Shown here in pieces: positions 12,114 through 15,685 of a stretch of 15,685 nt of DNA (position 1 is the stretch's first letter; each line of letters opens with the position of its first letter). Source of the stretch: Oscillospiraceae bacterium (GTDB taxonomy: Bacteria; Bacillota; Clostridia; Oscillospirales; Ruminococcaceae); the NCBI GenBank assembly GCA_029098085.1, contig JAQXNQ010000194.1, positions 1 through 15,685 on the forward strand, given 5' to 3'. The notes below the pieces were generated by a model that was not told the origin of the DNA, searched no databases, and saw only the letters and a list, made by a program, of their open reading frames with translations. A program made the position numbers and the translations under genes.

Positions 12114-13871
12114 TCATTCAGGATAGGTATATTGATATTGTTGATAGTCATAATCCTGAAAAGAATCTCGTGCATTTATATGGCCACTTCCAGGGTGCAT
12201 CAGTGCGACAGTCCCCGGATCTGTTTGACCATTACTTGGTTCATAAGTATGCCGCAGCCCAAGCACATGTCCTATTTCATGCATAAACAGGCCTTTCAAA
12301 TGCTGTGTATCAATATACAATTCATAGATATAAATGTCGCTACTGGCAATTTCCCCCGTTACATATTCAGGACAGAATTCATTTCCCTGACTATCGTAAC
12401 ATCTTGTAAAACCAGCGTTTTCGTTAATATCATTTGTACTCAATCTCGAACATATTCTCAAATTCGCCGCACTCTCCGCCACAACTTCAATGGTTACAAA
12501 CAAATCAGGGTCATTGTTATAAGCGTCAATTGCTTGTTCCAAATACGGCCGATACTGCTGAGATACTCCATCGTAATTTACTTTTAGAACAGGCCCCCGT
12601 TTCCCATTCGCCACCTGCAGATATTTCCAGCGAAGATTATAAGGATACCCATGATCGCTTGCAGTTTTCGTTATTAATGTATCACTCATCCATTCACCCG
12701 TTGTAGAATTAAATGTACTTCGTACATATGGACTTCCCAGATAGGAAGTGCCCCTTGTCATGATTCCGGTTGTTGGATCAGCATGATAGGTCTTACTGTT
12801 AATCACAAACCATCCTTTTACCGTTCTCCTGTTGTCACCAAAATAATACCGATTGCTTCCGACCGTCAGGAATTCCGACCGAGCCGCAATTCCAGAAGAC
12901 TTAAAATAGTAATTACTATACCATTGCTCTGTCACCATATGGCCATCCGCTGCCAAATAGTAAAGATCATTATTGGAGTCGGTGAACAGAATACCTGCCA
13001 GCATATGGCCGTCATCTGTAGAAAGATAATACCACTTTCCATCCTGGTCTTCTAACCATCCCTTACGCATATATCCAGTATCAGGATTTCCAGGAACCCC
13101 AAAATAATAATAGTAATTATCTCCCGTATTATACAAGTCCAAACGGTACCATCCATGAGCCATCGGGCCATTAGCGGTAAAATAATACAATCTAGCTTCT
13201 GTGCCGGTGTAAAGTGTCTTTCTACCAGTAACCATTCGACCACTATTCGTTGGATCAAGATAATACCAATATGAGGTTCCACTCTCGATGAGATTTAACC
13301 AGCCATATACCTTACTTCCATTCTCATCATAATAGTACCAGTAGCCATTTTCTTTCGACCAACCAGTAACAGTAAGAGTGCCAAAAACAACCGCGTATTT
13401 AGGACTCATTCCCGTTTCATCCAAATCCATCAGCCGCAATTGTTGCAAAGCAAAAGCCATATAATTGGCATCTGCGACAGCAGTTAACTCTGAATCCGCA
13501 TCTGCGATATCCTCATCCATAACTGCAATTTCATCATTGACAATCATTTCTGTTAGACGCACTCTGGCTACAGCCATCAGTTCATCGATACAAACCGATT
13601 GACGCTCATCGACAGGTATATTTTCCAAAAAAACGCCTTCAGAAATTCCCGCATCAGGAACAGGACCTTCTACATAAGTGGCGTTTGCTGGACCAGTAAT
13701 TTCAGGATCTTCAGTATCAACAATTTCTTGAATCACAACGTCTCCTATAAGGGATCCGATTTCATATTCAGCGCTTCCCTCCGCAAGTGTTTCAACTGCA
13801 AAAACAGCAGAAGGCATTAAAAGCAAGACAGACAGCATCAATGCCAGCAGAGATATCAACTTTTTCCTCAT
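12114..13871 (-). CDS. Secreted zinc metallopeptidase with cell-wall-binding repeats
   Basis: 585 aa. Residues 1-25 are a signal peptide (cleavage after VFA). Residues 26-165 are acidic and unassigned. Residues about 168-375 hold roughly ten aromatic repeats of the choline/cell-wall-binding type (GWSKENGYWYYYDENG, GWLEDQDGKWYYLSTDDG, GWFVINSKTYHADPTTG). Residues about 427-585 form a metzincin-like domain: HEIGHVLGLRH places zinc ligands at His531, His535 and His541 with catalytic Glu532, and ALMHPG supplies a Met-turn at Met558. This points to a matrixin-like endopeptidase displayed on the cell envelope. There is no obvious cysteine-switch propeptide. Codons are markedly richer in A/T than those of neighbouring genes, suggesting recent acquisition. 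The substrate is unknown. Confidence 0.9.
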   Translation of the reverse strand: MRKKLISLLALMLSVLLLMPSAVFAVETLAEGSAEYEIGSLIGDVVIQEIVDTEDPEITGPANATYVEGPVPDAGISEGVFLENIPVDERQSVCIDELMAVARVRLTEMIVNDEIAVMDEDIADADSELTAVADANYMAFALQQLRLMDLDETGMSPKYAVVFGTLTVTGWSKENGYWYYYDENGSKVYGWLNLIESGTSYWYYLDPTNSGRMVTGRKTLYTGTEARLYYFTANGPMAHGWYRLDLYNTGDNYYYYFGVPGNPDTGYMRKGWLEDQDGKWYYLSTDDGHMLAGILFTDSNNDLYYLAADGHMVTEQWYSNYYFKSSGIAARSEFLTVGSNRYYFGDNRRTVKGWFVINSKTYHADPTTGIMTRGTSYLGSPYVRSTFNSTTGEWMSDTLITKTASDHGYPYNLRWKYLQVANGKRGPVLKVNYDGVSQQYRPYLEQAIDAYNNDPDLFVTIEVVAESAANLRICSRLSTNDINENAGFTRCYDSQGNEFCPEYVTGEIASSDIYIYELYIDTQHLKGLFMHEIGHVLGLRHTYEPSNGQTDPGTVALMHPGSGHINARDSFQDYDYQQYQYTYPE

Positions 13872-13937
13872 TCCAAATCATCCTTTCAAGTCGGTGGTGT
13901 AGTTTTTCACATTGAATTTTCACATCCCCCCGCCCCA

Positions 13938-13966
13938 TATGTGCTACATAAATTATATCACACATA
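13938..13966. promoter_or_regulatory. Inverted repeat spanning the metallopeptidase -10 box
   Basis: TATGTG 13938-13943 and CACATA 13961-13966, separated by 17 bp that contain the -10 box. A possible operator; the regulator is unknown and no regulator gene is adjacent. Confidence 0.35.
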
Positions 13967-13980
13967 ACAAAACATATCTA
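13952..13980 (-). promoter_or_regulatory. Promoter of the metallopeptidase-lipoprotein unit
   Basis: Minus-strand -35 TAGATA at 13975-13980 (four of six), a 17-bp spacer, extended -10 TGA then TATAAT at 13952-13957. The leader is about 75 nt and contains a G-rich tract (plus-strand C-runs at 13925-13936) that stands out in an otherwise AT-rich stretch. Confidence 0.65.
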
Positions 13981-14030
13981 TTGTGCATAATTTATAAACT
14001 TCAAAGCTATGCTTGCTCTAAACGTCAAAA

Positions 14031-14057
14031 TCCCCGCTTCCTTTACGAAAGCGGGGA
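14031..14057 (-). terminator. Terminator downstream of the YwlG-family gene
   Basis: A 9-bp stem, TCCCCGCTT 14031-14039 with AAGCGGGGA 14049-14057, and a 9-nt loop. On the minus strand it is followed by TTTT (plus-strand AAAA at 14027-14030). Confidence 0.75.
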
Positions 14058-14573
14058 ACCTGCCTTCAGCCCAGCCTCTCATCATAAACCGCCCGCTGCC
14101 CGCCCACATATCTGGGACGGGTTCGGGCCAGCAGCAGAATGGCCTCGCCGATGTGGTTGATGCTGACCCGCACCGGCACCGCCACCTCCTTCAGGTGCAT
14201 GCCGATGAGGGTGCCGCCGATGTCCATCCCGGCAGCGGCGCGAACATGCTCCACCAGAACGGGATCCTTCATGCGGCTGTAGACCACGGTGCCGAAGGAG
14301 CCGCCGGCGTGCATCTGCGGCACGGCGTTGACCTCCTCATAGCCATACCGCAGGGCTGCTTCCCGCTCCAGCACCAGACAGCGGTTCAGATGCTCGCAGC
14401 ACTGAGCCGCCAGATACAGTCCGTTTTCCGTCAGCAGCGGCAGAAGGCCCTCGTATACCGCCTCCGCCGCGTCCAGACTGCCCACCGAGCCGATGCGGCT
14501 GCCCAGAATCTCGCTGGAGCTGCAGCCCACCACCACGATGTCGCCCGGCCGGAGCCTGGCCTGCTCCAGCAGC

Positions 14574-15680
<1,107 letters not shown>

Positions 15681-15685
15681 CTCCT

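Overview
The window looks like a chromosome segment of a moderately GC-rich Gram-positive anaerobe of the class Clostridia, probably an Oscillospiraceae/Ruminococcaceae-type gut bacterium. This rests on strong AGGAGG ribosome-binding sites, the rpsJ-rplC-rplD-rplW-rplB-rpsS-rplV-rpsC order, a YtrA-type GntR/ABC operon, a YwlG/TIGR01440 protein next to mutY, and choline-binding-like repeats in a secreted protein. The genus cannot be fixed from the sequence alone.

Layout. (1) 1-4133, minus strand: the start of the S10 ribosomal protein operon, read right to left as S10, L3, L4, L23, L2, S19, L22 and the first 171 codons of S3. (2) 4140-4523: a strong sigma-A promoter and a leader of about 350 nt containing an intrinsic terminator that competes with an alternative hairpin, which looks like a transcription attenuator. 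(3) 4618-5064: an array of eight degenerate 54-bp tandem repeats. (4) 5081-7381: an Rrf2-family regulator with a cysteine cluster, divergent from a SulP/STAS anion transporter. (5) 7433-9878, minus strand: a four-gene operon (small membrane-anchored protein, YtrA-type GntR repressor, ABC ATPase, ABC permease) with a promoter whose start point lies in a 22-bp near-palindromic operator. (6) 9916-11386, plus strand: rsgA behind a leader of about 330 nt with a 10-codon ORF, a 12-bp long-range inverted repeat and two tandem intrinsic terminators. (7) 11401-13980, minus strand: an AT-richer two-gene unit for a secreted zinc metallopeptidase with cell-wall-binding repeats and a closely linked lipoprotein. 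(8) 14031-15680, minus strand: the YwlG-family gene overlapping the end of mutY.

How the parts may work together. Regions 2 and 6 both place switchable terminators in front of genes for ribosome components or ribosome assembly, so ribosome output may be set by premature termination at two places. Region 5 looks autoregulated by its own GntR repressor. Region 7 resembles an accessory protease-plus-partner cassette. The most promising candidates for something undescribed are the rsgA leader, the S10 leader attenuator, the 54-bp repeat array, and the metallopeptidase/lipoprotein pair.
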